NCBI GenBank assembly: GCA_903904855.1
Contig: CAIVEH010000058.1
Span: 34,787 to 98,786 of the forward strand
Length of the DNA: 64,000 nucleotides
Source of the DNA: an uncultured Bacteroidota bacterium
Lineage (GTDB): Bacteria > Bacteroidota > Bacteroidia > Chitinophagales > Chitinophagaceae
Direction of reading: 5' to 3'
Shown here: one piece after another, positions 28,244-36,059 of the stretch
How positions within the stretch are numbered: the stretch's first letter is position 1
How the letters are laid out: every line of letters begins with the position of its first letter
The notes under the pieces: model-generated
The model's input: the letters and a program-made list of their open reading frames with translations, nothing else
Told to the model about the DNA's origin: nothing
Database searches by the model: none
Program-made: the position numbers and the translations under genes

Positions 28244-29035
28244 ATGAAACACGAACAACTGCAGCAAGCTGAGGCTCTCTACATGCAGACCAACCTCCCC
28301 AAATCCGAAATCGCCGATAATCTCGGCATCAGCCGCACCACCCTCTACACATGGGCGCAGGAATACGACTGGGACCGCCTTAAATCCAATGCCAGGAATA
28401 TGCCAACGCTTATGGCCGAGAACATGTACATCCTCCTCGGCCATAAGCTCAATAGTGTTCTGGCCGCCTACGATAATGGCAGAATCGTCCCGCTCAACGA
28501 TCTGAGTATGATCTGCAAACTCACCAATGCTGTTCATAAGCACACCAACCGCAGCACCATCAACGAAACCATGGAGCTACGGATGCATTTCATGGACTAT
28601 GTGAAGGCGCAGGAACCATCAATGGTCGCTTCCGTGCAGCCGCTTATTGACGGCTTCATCCGCTCCCGTGCAAAAACCAAACCCGGAAGGCCCAATGTTC
28701 TTTTGCCGGTAAAAGCTCAAACAGAGAATAAAACACCCAATGATCAGGATTTGCTGCAGGCTATAGATGATATCAAAGCCCGTACTCAAAATGGGTCAGC
28801 AAGCCAAAAGGCAACCAATATAACAGAGCAGCCACAAGACTTAGAAGCAATAAATAAATTCCTGGACCTGGCCGACCAATACATAGCACAGCGCCCCGAA
28901 TTCACTGTTGATCAGTCTGCAACCTCGCAAATAAATACACCTGTTTTGAACAAAGCCAGCAACCTCAACCGTGCTCAGCGTCGCGAACTCGAAAGAATAG
29001 CCAAAAAGAAAAATCAACAGAAACAGGCGGCATAA
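28244..29035 (+). CDS. Helix-turn-helix protein, phage terminase-small-subunit-like N-terminus
   Basis: The 263-residue protein begins with a homeodomain-like helix-turn-helix: ALYMQTNLPKSEIADNLGIS followed by RTTLYTWAQEYDWD (residues about 10-43). This motif and spacing are typical of phage terminase small subunits and transposase-associated HTH proteins. A helical middle region follows, then a low-complexity polar stretch and a basic tail (RAQRRELERIAKKKNQQKQ). No terminase large subunit or other phage gene is near, so it may be an orphan regulator. The ATG chosen matches the start of the helical domain; the longer frame upstream adds a non-conserved-looking leader. Codon choice at the start is richer in C than its AT-rich surroundings. 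Confidence 0.55.
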   Translation: MKHEQLQQAEALYMQTNLPKSEIADNLGISRTTLYTWAQEYDWDRLKSNARNMPTLMAENMYILLGHKLNSVLAAYDNGRIVPLNDLSMICKLTNAVHKHTNRSTINETMELRMHFMDYVKAQEPSMVASVQPLIDGFIRSRAKTKPGRPNVLLPVKAQTENKTPNDQDLLQAIDDIKARTQNGSASQKATNITEQPQDLEAINKFLDLADQYIAQRPEFTVDQSATSQINTPVLNKASNLNRAQRRELERIAKKKNQQKQAA

Positions 29036-29260
29036 TCTGCCAGGGCTGTTGCAAGGCCGCACACTGAAACTGAACACTGTACGGAAATTGTCCACTTTTT
29101 ACCCCCAAAAAATTGATAATCAATACAAAAATGTTCAGTTTCTAATGGAGCATAGGTTGTAAAAATAACCCTAATTCTTACTCCCTCATCTTACGTTAGA
29201 AATAGGAACTACTAGCCAATACTTTTATATCACAGCATTAATCCTAAATAAAATTATCCC

Positions 29261-29268
29261 TATCTTTG
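29261..29268 (+). promoter_or_regulatory. Possible -7 box for the YoeB-type operon
   Basis: TATCTTTG matches TAnnTTTG and lies 16 bases before the antitoxin ATG. No clear TTTG partner is found 19-21 bases upstream. Confidence 0.35.
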
Positions 29269-29284
29269 TTTATAACAAAATTAT

Positions 29285-29557
29285 ATGGAAACCACAATCC
29301 GTTTAAAGCCTGCCGAATTGAATAGCCAGATGCTGGATATGGTTAAGCTTTTGGTGGAGAAATCGGGTTTTAATGAAATAAGCATCAGCCTTTCTGATTC
29401 AAAACCACTGAAGCGCCTCAGGAAGGAATCTACTTCAGAAGTTCAAAATAAAATAAGCTCCGCCTTAAATGATATAAACACTGGCAATACTGGGCATTTC
29501 ATATCTTTTACCGCCGAAGAATTTGAACAGTTCTCACAATCCCTGGTAAAAAAATGA
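29285..29557 (+). CDS. Antitoxin of a YoeB-type module
   Basis: The 90-residue protein (METTIRLKPAELNSQMLDMV...) lies directly before the YoeB-like toxin and overlaps it as ATGA. A short beta/helix N-terminal part would bind DNA and dimerise, and the C-terminal helix (FTAEEFEQFSQSLVKK) would wrap the toxin. The sequence itself is not clearly a classical YefM, so assignment depends on the neighbour. Confidence 0.7.
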   Translation: METTIRLKPAELNSQMLDMVKLLVEKSGFNEISISLSDSKPLKRLRKESTSEVQNKISSALNDINTGNTGHFISFTAEEFEQFSQSLVKK

Positions 29558-29814
29558 GGCGCATTTCATTTCTTCCTGCTGCATTTAAAGACTATGTGGA
29601 ATGGTCTTCAGGAAATAGGGAAATGTTTGATAAAATAAACGAACTGATCAAAGAAATTCAAAGAGACCCATTCAAAGGGAAAGGCAAACCCGAGCCCTTA
29701 AAAGGTAACAATAAAGGTAGCTGGAGCCGCAGAATAAATTTAGAACATCGTTTGGTATACTCTGTCACTCAGGATATGGTAACAATTATTACCTGCCATG
29801 GACATTATGAATAG
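29554..29814 (+). CDS. yoeB: Txe/YoeB-family ribosome-dependent mRNA interferase
   Basis: The 86-residue protein fits YoeB in length and motifs: AFKDYVEWSSGNREMFDKIN near the start, GKGKPEPLKG, then WSRRINLEHRLVYSV with the conserved Arg, and the end CHGHYE with the catalytic-region His and penultimate aromatic residue. YoeB cuts mRNA on the ribosome and is held inactive by its antitoxin. Translation is coupled to the antitoxin by a 4-base overlap. Confidence 0.9.
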   Translation: MRRISFLPAAFKDYVEWSSGNREMFDKINELIKEIQRDPFKGKGKPEPLKGNNKGSWSRRINLEHRLVYSVTQDMVTIITCHGHYE

Positions 29815-29967
29815 TATGCTTCCACTGGTCTGAAGTTGATGGAAAAACAAAAAGTTTAGTGGTCTTAGTTTCTCTGGGCCTTATTATGTTGCATCTTCAC
29901 GCTGCCGAACTCCTTATATACTTTATTAGATGAAAATAATCCATCAACCACACGCATGATTTAACCC

Positions 29968-30753
29968 CTATTCATTCACCTTCCCCATGGCCGCCTGCTT
30001 CATCTGGTGCGTTGTGGCATGGCCCAGATACTTTTCAATCGCCTTTTCCAGCAGGTATATGAGAGGGGTCAGTACTAAAGCCATTGTAAACTTATAGGCA
30101 TAATTCACCAGCCCTATCGCTATTACCCGCTGATACGACCATCCTTTGCCAATCTTAAAAGCAATAAACAGCACTATGAAACTATCCACAAGCTGCGATA
30201 CTATTGTTGAGCCTGTCGATCGAAGCCAAACCTTCTTTTCACCCGTTATCTTTTTTATCTTATGAAATATCCACACATCCACAAGTTGGCTCACAAGGAA
30301 GGCAACCAGGCTGCCCGCAATGATCCACATACCCTGCCCGAAGATACCGGTAAAAGCCACCTGCATATCAGGTATGCCATCCTGTTTCTGGCTTCCCGTC
30401 CAGAACCCTGTATCTGGTGGCACCTGTATAGCCAGATAAAACATCAGGAATGCATAACTGATCAGCCCTATCGCAATAAAAGATATCCTTCTAATAGCCT
30501 TGGGGCCATAATATTCATTCACAATATCGGTCATCACAAACTCAAGCGGCCACAGCAGCACACCGCAGGTCAGTGTAAAGGTGAGACCCTTCTCGCCCAG
30601 CAATGTAAACGGATGAGGGGCAAGCCCAAACAGGCGCTCCAGCGAGAATAATTTCCCGCCTATGCATTCTGCAATCAATGCATTGGCCACAAAAAATGAA
30701 GTGAGCAGTATAAACAGCCTGGTAGGTTTGTCATTAAGTATTTTATGTATCAT
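29968..30753 (-). CDS. Queuosine precursor transporter (YhhQ/VUT family)
   Basis: The 261-residue integral membrane protein has about six to seven transmembrane helices and the conserved family segments IAECIGGKLF, PLEFVMTDIVNEYYGPKAIRR, and SQLVDVWIFHKIKK with a second SQLVDSFIVLFIAF. YhhQ-type proteins import 7-deazaguanine precursors (preQ0/preQ1) of the tRNA base queuosine. A queD gene 31 kb away in the window serves the same pathway by synthesis. The C-terminal 30 residues are polar and probably cytoplasmic. Confidence 0.87.
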   Translation of the reverse strand: MIHKILNDKPTRLFILLTSFFVANALIAECIGGKLFSLERLFGLAPHPFTLLGEKGLTFTLTCGVLLWPLEFVMTDIVNEYYGPKAIRRISFIAIGLISYAFLMFYLAIQVPPDTGFWTGSQKQDGIPDMQVAFTGIFGQGMWIIAGSLVAFLVSQLVDVWIFHKIKKITGEKKVWLRSTGSTIVSQLVDSFIVLFIAFKIGKGWSYQRVIAIGLVNYAYKFTMALVLTPLIYLLEKAIEKYLGHATTHQMKQAAMGKVNE

Positions 30754-30851
30754 AACCGCAAAATGAATGAGCTGATCTGAAAAGCAAAGATTAAACGAAT
30801 AACTCGAAATAATAGCGATAAAGCTATCCGAAATTTACCAATACATGGTTA

Positions 30852-30880
30852 TTGAGCTATAAAGAATAGCACTAACTTTG
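30852..30880 (+). promoter_or_regulatory. Promoter for the small membrane protein gene
   Basis: TTG, 18 bases, then TAACTTTG. The -7 box covers the in-frame TTG at 30878, which argues that this TTG is not the start codon and that ATG 30899 is. Confidence 0.5.
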
Positions 30881-30898
30881 AAAAAAGCTATTGAATTA

Positions 30899-31333
30899 AT
30901 GCGGATTGCCAGCCTGATATTACCGGTTGTTATAGGATCTGTTACAGGTATTATAGCCATCTCATCCGGCGAGATATACCTGCATCATCTGTTTCCATAT
31001 ACACCCGGCACCAACGAAAACGAGGCTCACTCGCTTGCTCTCGCCATTAAGCAAATGCCTGCTAAGGCATTTCAGTTATTGCTGGTCAACTATATGCTGG
31101 GCTCATTTTTAGCAGGATTTATTGCAACGTTGCTTGCCAGAAGAATCAATGTGATTCCGGCCATTGTGGTAGGTGTTGTACTCACATTATCGGCAATTTT
31201 CAATATAATCACCTTGCCTCACCCGTTATGGTTTTCGGTGGCAAATCTGATGGTTTATTTGCCTTTCAGTTATTTTGGATACCTTGTAATCAAAAAGAAA
31301 GTGAATACGCCAGATTCCTGTATTCAGGAATGA
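30899..31333 (+). CDS. Small four-helix membrane protein, unknown function
   Basis: The 144-residue protein has four hydrophobic stretches: near residues 4-21, 58-78 (LLLVNYMLGSFLAGFIATLL), 85-105 and 112-130. It is basic at the C-terminus after the last helix (IKKK). No family is recognised. I chose the ATG because the upstream in-frame TTG lies inside a good -7 promoter box. It stands alone between a divergent transporter gene and an OmpA gene. Confidence 0.6.
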   Translation: MRIASLILPVVIGSVTGIIAISSGEIYLHHLFPYTPGTNENEAHSLALAIKQMPAKAFQLLLVNYMLGSFLAGFIATLLARRINVIPAIVVGVVLTLSAIFNIITLPHPLWFSVANLMVYLPFSYFGYLVIKKKVNTPDSCIQE

Positions 31334-31383
31334 ATTCTCTGTTTATTTTGTAAAAACTCAGGATTTGATTATCTTACATTTGA

Positions 31384-32274
31384 ATGTTTAAAACATTACT
31401 GACCATATTATTTTATTTTACACTGTTTCAGGTGCATGCCCAGCGTGCAACAGATACCTTCAGGCTATATTTTGATCTGGGAATTCCATCATTGAATGCA
31501 GGTACTGAAAAGAAGATAGACTTGCTCGTTTACAATGATAAAATCATCAATGGTAGCAGTGTTATGATTGTAGGTTATGCCGATTTTCTGGGCACCGAAA
31601 AACACAACCGGGACCTGTCTATGCAGCGGGCAAAAAATGTAAAAAACTATCTTGTTAAATACGGTATCGATGCCAGGTATATTACATTGTGTGAGGGGAA
31701 AGGCGAAGTGCACCGCAAAGACATTACAGACAAAGGCGGCTTCCCTACCGACAGGCGGGTTGATATTGTGGTAAATAACATCAGGGAGTCTGGTGAGAAA
31801 CTGGTTGCCACAACCAAACCGGCAAAGGATACATCAAAACCGAAAAGACATGTAACTACTACTAATACTACCCTGGACAGTGTAAAGAACCTGAGACCCG
31901 GTGCACTGATTATCCTGAAAAATGTGTACTTCCCTCCCGACAGGCACACTATAAAACCTGAATCCAAGGAAACGCTCGAGCATCTGTACAAAGTGCTTAA
32001 AGATTACCCTAAACTGAAAATTAGTATCGAAGGCCATGTATGCTGCATCAATCCCGCAGTAAACGATGCACTGGATATAGATACCTACGAACCGGTACTC
32101 TCCCTTAACCGCGCCAAGGCCATTTATAACTACCTTGTCGACCGCGGCATTGATACATCGCGCCTGAAATATGTGGGTTTTGGCAGAAGAAGACCTGTTG
32201 TGCCTGTTGAGATAACTGATGCTGATGAAGAATTGAACCGCCGGGTGGAAATAAGGGTTACTGAAAATAAATAA
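31384..32274 (+). CDS. OmpA-family protein with two OmpA C-terminal-like domains
   Basis: The 296-residue protein has a signal peptide (cut after QVHAQ) and two tandem peptidoglycan-binding OmpA domains, residues about 25-135 and 165-293. The first has VMIVGYADFLGTEKHNRDLS and LSMQRAKNVKNYLVKYGIDA; the second has ISIEGHVCC in place of the usual EGHTD, then LSLNRAKAIYNYLVDRGID, RLKYVGFGRRRPVVP and NRRVEIRV. There is no barrel domain, so it is probably periplasmic and tethers to the cell wall. The CCIN insertion in the second binding loop is unusual and may change ligand binding. Confidence 0.85.
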   Translation: MFKTLLTILFYFTLFQVHAQRATDTFRLYFDLGIPSLNAGTEKKIDLLVYNDKIINGSSVMIVGYADFLGTEKHNRDLSMQRAKNVKNYLVKYGIDARYITLCEGKGEVHRKDITDKGGFPTDRRVDIVVNNIRESGEKLVATTKPAKDTSKPKRHVTTTNTTLDSVKNLRPGALIILKNVYFPPDRHTIKPESKETLEHLYKVLKDYPKLKISIEGHVCCINPAVNDALDIDTYEPVLSLNRAKAIYNYLVDRGIDTSRLKYVGFGRRRPVVPVEITDADEELNRRVEIRVTENK

Positions 32275-32287
32275 TGCTGCCTGATTA

Positions 32288-33169
32288 TTACTGCTCCACA
32301 GGCTTCTTATGTTTCCATCTTCTGTGCGACCATAGCCAGGATTCTGGCTGAGCAATGATATCGCGTTCCAGCCTTTTGGTGTGCGCCTCTGTTATTTCAC
32401 CATCTCTGGTTGCCGAAGGGTTTTCTATCAAAGGCTCGGCAAACATTTCATAATAACCCCGTTTTACCTTTTTCACACAGCAATACACCACAGGCAGATT
32501 CAGTTTCCGTGCTATAGTCTCAGTACCCTTGAAAACCGGTGTATCCTGGTTCAGAAAGGTAGTCCAGTAGGCGCTTTCGGGCAGAGGTGTCTGGTCGGCA
32601 ATAAATACTGTTGCAGTCAACTCATTTTTATTGGCCAGCATTTCTTTAAAAGCCGTTTTCATAGGAATCATATTGGTGCCAAAACGGCTCCTCATCCTCA
32701 GCATTAGCCCGTCAAAATGTTTATTGGCTAGTGGATGATACAATACTACAAGCCGTTGTTTACATAACAGGCTGAAAGGGTGCCCTGCCCACTCCCAGTT
32801 GCCCATATGCCCCATCACCATGATCACACTCCGGTTTTCAGCAGCATATTTTGCAAACACAGCCAGGCATTCCTCGTTGAACTTGCAATGCTTTTTTATA
32901 CCCTCTTTGCTTATAGTAAGTATCTTAAAAGTCTCCACCATAAAGTCGCATAGATTATGAAAGAAGGCTTTACTAATGATATTAATTTCCTCGTCTGTCT
33001 TATCCGGAAAAGCATTATGGAGGTTTTGCAACACTACTTTTCTCCGGTAACCCAGGCAGGTGCATAGTATAAAATACAAAAAGTCAGAAAACAGGTAGAG
33101 TACCGGAAACGGCAGTATAGAAATCAGGTAAATGAACGGGAGTGTGATATAATAAATAACTGCGTTCAA
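32288..33169 (-). CDS. Lysophospholipid/lipid A acyltransferase (LpxL/HtrB-like)
   Basis: The 293-residue protein has an N-terminal membrane anchor (residues about 5-40), then the acyltransferase motif GHMGNWEW with the catalytic His and acidic Glu, a later ATVFIADQTP segment, and FKGTETIARKLNLPVVY, in the order seen in LpxL/HtrB-type enzymes. These add a secondary acyl chain to lipid A on the inner-membrane cytoplasmic face. It ends with the basic SWLWSHRRWKHK segment that is strongly conserved in the family. It is convergent with the OmpA gene, only 13 bases away. Confidence 0.9.
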   Translation of the reverse strand: MNAVIYYITLPFIYLISILPFPVLYLFSDFLYFILCTCLGYRRKVVLQNLHNAFPDKTDEEINIISKAFFHNLCDFMVETFKILTISKEGIKKHCKFNEECLAVFAKYAAENRSVIMVMGHMGNWEWAGHPFSLLCKQRLVVLYHPLANKHFDGLMLRMRSRFGTNMIPMKTAFKEMLANKNELTATVFIADQTPLPESAYWTTFLNQDTPVFKGTETIARKLNLPVVYCCVKKVKRGYYEMFAEPLIENPSATRDGEITEAHTKRLERDIIAQPESWLWSHRRWKHKKPVEQ

Positions 33170-33428
33170 TTTGGTTTTGTTTGTGCGAAATTAGAGAAAT
33201 AAGCTAAATAAACACCTCTCACTGTTCATTCCTAATATACAGGATTGAGATACCCCCATTAAAATTGCAATAAAATATTGAAAGAATAAATTTTAATCCC
33301 CAACCAATTGCTTTGTTCAACATAGATTTCTGTTTCTATCAAATGATTTCTAAGCTCGACTATTGCCCGCAACCCAAAATCCTTCCCATAGCTAAATGAA
33401 TTGTTTCAATTTAGGGGTTCAGGGGTTA

Positions 33429-34385
33429 TTACTTCTCTATCAAAAAACACTTCCTATTCAGCTTCCCCTGAAAATCAAAAGGCGTCGTAATACCGGTGAT
33501 ATCCTTAACTGTCAAGGCTGGTATACTATCCCTGTCCAGCACAAAATCCCTATAGTTATTACTGAAGTATATTTTGCCGCCATCAGAGAGACCTTTCAGC
33601 AGTTTTTTGAGCAGGAACACATGGTCGCGCTGCACATCAAAGTTGTCCTCCATGCGCTTGCTGTTGCTGAAAGTGGGTGGGTCGCAAATAATCAGGTCAT
33701 AGGCATTGGCCGGCATATACTCCAGCCACTCTATCACATCGCCATGTATAAAATCGTGCTGGGTATCTTTATACAGCTTGTTGTACTGCATATTGCGCTT
33801 GGCCCAGTTGAGGTAGGTTTTCGATAGGTCGACCGAAGTTACAGTACTTGCACCACCAGCAGCGGCATATACACTGAATGAACCCGTATAGCAAAACAGG
33901 TTGAGCACATTAAGCCCTTTGGCTTCTTCCCTTACCATTCCCCTTGTTATGCGGTGATCAAGGAACAAACCGGTATCCAGGTAATCAGTAAGATTAATGA
34001 TAAAACTCAAGCCCCCTTCTGGAACAATTTTCTCTACTTTCTGCTCATCAAATTTTTCATATTGGCCTTGCCTGCCTGCCTTGCGCTGGCGCACCTTCAT
34101 GAAGATATTTTCGGGAGTTATTTCCAGTACACCGGCAAGTACTTCCCTGCAACTCAGCAGCCACGCATCATGCTCTTCATCTTCCATGCCGTGCCGGCGT
34201 TTATACTCAGCAGCATGCACCACACCATTGTACCAGTCGATGGCAAAAGGGAACTCAGGCAAATCATGATCATAAAACCTGAAACAGGCTATTTCCTGTC
34301 TGCGCGCCAGCTTGCTGAAGTGTTTGTAAACTTTAGTGAGGCGGTTTTGGAACATGGGGAGTTTGGATTCTGGAAAGAGTATCAT
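33429..34385 (-). CDS. Class I SAM methyltransferase, RlmK-like (23S rRNA m7G2069 type)
   Basis: The 318-residue protein matches the C-terminal (RlmK) half of the E. coli bifunctional RlmKL: NRLTKVYKHFSKLARRQEIA, FLDHRITR, LNLFCYTGSFSVYAAAGGA as the SAM-binding motif I, SVDLSKTYLNWAKRNM, and CDPPTFSNSKRMEDNFDVQR with the catalytic DPPTF. It should methylate 23S rRNA guanine at N7; the RlmL half is absent, which is common outside gammaproteobacteria. Its ATG overlaps the stop of the retropepsin gene (ATGA), which supports this start and implies co-translation with an unexpected partner. Confidence 0.85.
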   Translation of the reverse strand: MILFPESKLPMFQNRLTKVYKHFSKLARRQEIACFRFYDHDLPEFPFAIDWYNGVVHAAEYKRRHGMEDEEHDAWLLSCREVLAGVLEITPENIFMKVRQRKAGRQGQYEKFDEQKVEKIVPEGGLSFIINLTDYLDTGLFLDHRITRGMVREEAKGLNVLNLFCYTGSFSVYAAAGGASTVTSVDLSKTYLNWAKRNMQYNKLYKDTQHDFIHGDVIEWLEYMPANAYDLIICDPPTFSNSKRMEDNFDVQRDHVFLLKKLLKGLSDGGKIYFSNNYRDFVLDRDSIPALTVKDITGITTPFDFQGKLNRKCFLIEK

Positions 34386-34816
34386 CTTATTTCGGGCTTA
34401 TTTTGCAGGTTATAATTTAACTTGTTGGCTATCTCAAAAGTACCTTTTGGACAATTCATTAGAATATGCCAATCTCTCATTAAATCCATTCCAATCATTG
34501 CATCTGAATTTATTCCACCGACTTCAAAAATATCATCAACAATCTCTTCGATAATAATTCTGCACAAATAATATTCAACTACGGCTATATCACCATTGAA
34601 ACTCTCCAATTCTCTTTCCCCAATTGGTTTTAATTTTAACCTCCGGATTAATTTGTTGGGGATTAAAGTTAAATCACTACCGGTGTCTAATAATACATCA
34701 GTGATTTTATATAAGACTTTCGTCTTTAAATCAGGAGCGCCAATCAGTATATCAATACTCAGACATGGAGGAAAATATCCCAGATCCATTTTAAATTCTT
34801 TGCCTCCAATTGCCAT
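34382..34816 (-). CDS. Retropepsin-like aspartic protease domain protein
   Basis: The 144-residue protein has the retropepsin signature: LLDTGSDLTLIP around the catalytic Asp (residues about 41-52) and AMIGMDLMRDWHI near the end as the second hydrophobic strand element. A single-domain protein of this type would act as a homodimer. It starts immediately after the stop of the DUF5678 gene (zero spacing) and overlaps the RlmK-like gene downstream, so the three form one tight operon. There is no signal peptide, so it is cytoplasmic. Targets are unknown. Confidence 0.75.
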   Translation of the reverse strand: MAIGGKEFKMDLGYFPPCLSIDILIGAPDLKTKVLYKITDVLLDTGSDLTLIPNKLIRRLKLKPIGERELESFNGDIAVVEYYLCRIIIEEIVDDIFEVGGINSDAMIGMDLMRDWHILMNCPKGTFEIANKLNYNLQNKPEIR

Positions 34817-35149
34817 TTATGCAATTTTAACCCGCTTAAACCTTGGCGATGCAATTCTATAAGGCTTAGACCGTCTTGTAACCAATGTCATAAAAACAGC
34901 TATATATCCATGCTTTTCATAAACCCGTTTAGCCATTTCTGATATTGAAGCATCTGAATCCAACAACTCACCATTTAGCAAAGCAATATATTTACCTTCA
35001 TATTTCTGTAGATATTCTTCTTTTTTTTCTTCATACCATTTCATCTCCCTCCGGATAGTGGCTTCATCAATTAATTCAATATCTTTCTGAGAAAGTACAA
35101 CTGACTTCCGTCTTTTAGGTCCATTCTGACTTGTAAGTGCCGCAACCAT
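34817..35149 (-). CDS. DUF5678-like small protein, partner of the retropepsin
   Basis: The 110-residue protein has a basic start (NGPKRRKSVVLSQKDI), a charged helix (EMKWYEEKKEEYLQKYEG), and then KYIALLNGELLDSDASISEM, which resembles DUF5678 proteins, followed by a basic end. Small proteins of this kind are often found beside retropepsin-like genes, and here the two are abutting. Their joint function is not known to me. It is the first gene of the operon. Confidence 0.6.
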   Translation of the reverse strand: MVAALTSQNGPKRRKSVVLSQKDIELIDEATIRREMKWYEEKKEEYLQKYEGKYIALLNGELLDSDASISEMAKRVYEKHGYIAVFMTLVTRRSKPYRIASPRFKRVKIA

Positions 35150-35293
35150 AATATTCAGGAATTTATCTACACGCTACAAATTAAGTGTAAAATGCTATTC
35201 AAAGTTAACCAATTTTTGTTGAATTATATCCAAAAAACAAGTGGCTGCTTTCATAAAAAAACAATCGTCAGTAATTCATTTAAGGCCACTTAT

Positions 35294-35734
35294 TTATTTC
35301 CCCTGTTTCACCAAAATATACTTCCCCGCTGGCTTAATTTCCTGCAATGCAGTATCTAATTGCTGGAGATTACCATTTTTTAGCCGGAGGAAATAGGTTG
35401 TTTTGTCAGGTATATCCAATTCCACCACGGTGGCATTTTCGACTTTGGCAGAGCCTTTTAAGACAGTCCACTCACCTTTTCTTTCAAGGGTTACATTTTT
35501 TGATTTTTGTGTAAAGGTAAATGCCCCCATATCATAAAACGGCTCATGGTTTAGCACCAGTACTGTGGTATCCACATACCCATTTGCAGGAATATTACCC
35601 CTGTAAACATCACTTAGTATCTTGACTTTCCCTTTTGTGGCGTTGACCTTATTACCAGACTTGCCGCTATTCTGACAAAATCCATTTGAGTTGAAAAGGA
35701 AAACCCCTAAAGCGACTATTACCCATTTTAGCAT
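35294..35734 (-). CDS. Secreted protein, NlpE-like domain (tentative)
   Basis: The 146-residue protein has a signal peptide (MLKWVIVALGVFLFNSNGFC, cut near CQ). The mature part, VYRGNIPANGYVDTTVLVLN followed by GEWTVLKGSAKVENATVVEL and YFLRLKNGNLQQLD, follows the order of the NlpE N-terminal beta-barrel domain, which in other bacteria senses envelope stress or copper. The Cys pair of the classical NlpE start (CADC) is missing. The assignment is a pattern judgement and could be wrong. Confidence 0.5.
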   Translation of the reverse strand: MLKWVIVALGVFLFNSNGFCQNSGKSGNKVNATKGKVKILSDVYRGNIPANGYVDTTVLVLNHEPFYDMGAFTFTQKSKNVTLERKGEWTVLKGSAKVENATVVELDIPDKTTYFLRLKNGNLQQLDTALQEIKPAGKYILVKQGK

Positions 35735-36059
35735 ATCGTAAAACTACTTATTTCCAGTCAGATATCATATCATTTTAAATGCACGAAAGTGATTTATCCA
35801 CAACAGAATATTCATCCCGGCAATCTTGAAATTCAAAACAATTGGGAAATATCGATTCAGTTTCGACTTTTATTGGTTTCAGCGGAATCATCAATATGCC
35901 AGATAACTGAGAAATTAGTTATTGGAATTCAGCATATTAGCTACTAACCATTGTTTCCTCTTTTCCATCAGTTTTACTACCAACTTTAATGTCCCAATTA
36001 TTAGAAATATTAGCTAAATTTGAACTTGAAAACCCCGCCTATTAAGGGGATGAAATTTT
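35735..36059. other. Intergenic stretch before the formate dehydrogenase genes
   Basis: No gene seen. TAAATTTG at 36015-36022 fits the -7 consensus 38 bases before the next ATG; no convincing -33 element. Confidence 0.45.

Noticed and set aside
28244..29035. Prophage at the terminase-like HTH gene
   Set aside because: No other phage gene (terminase large subunit, portal, capsid, integrase) lies in the window.
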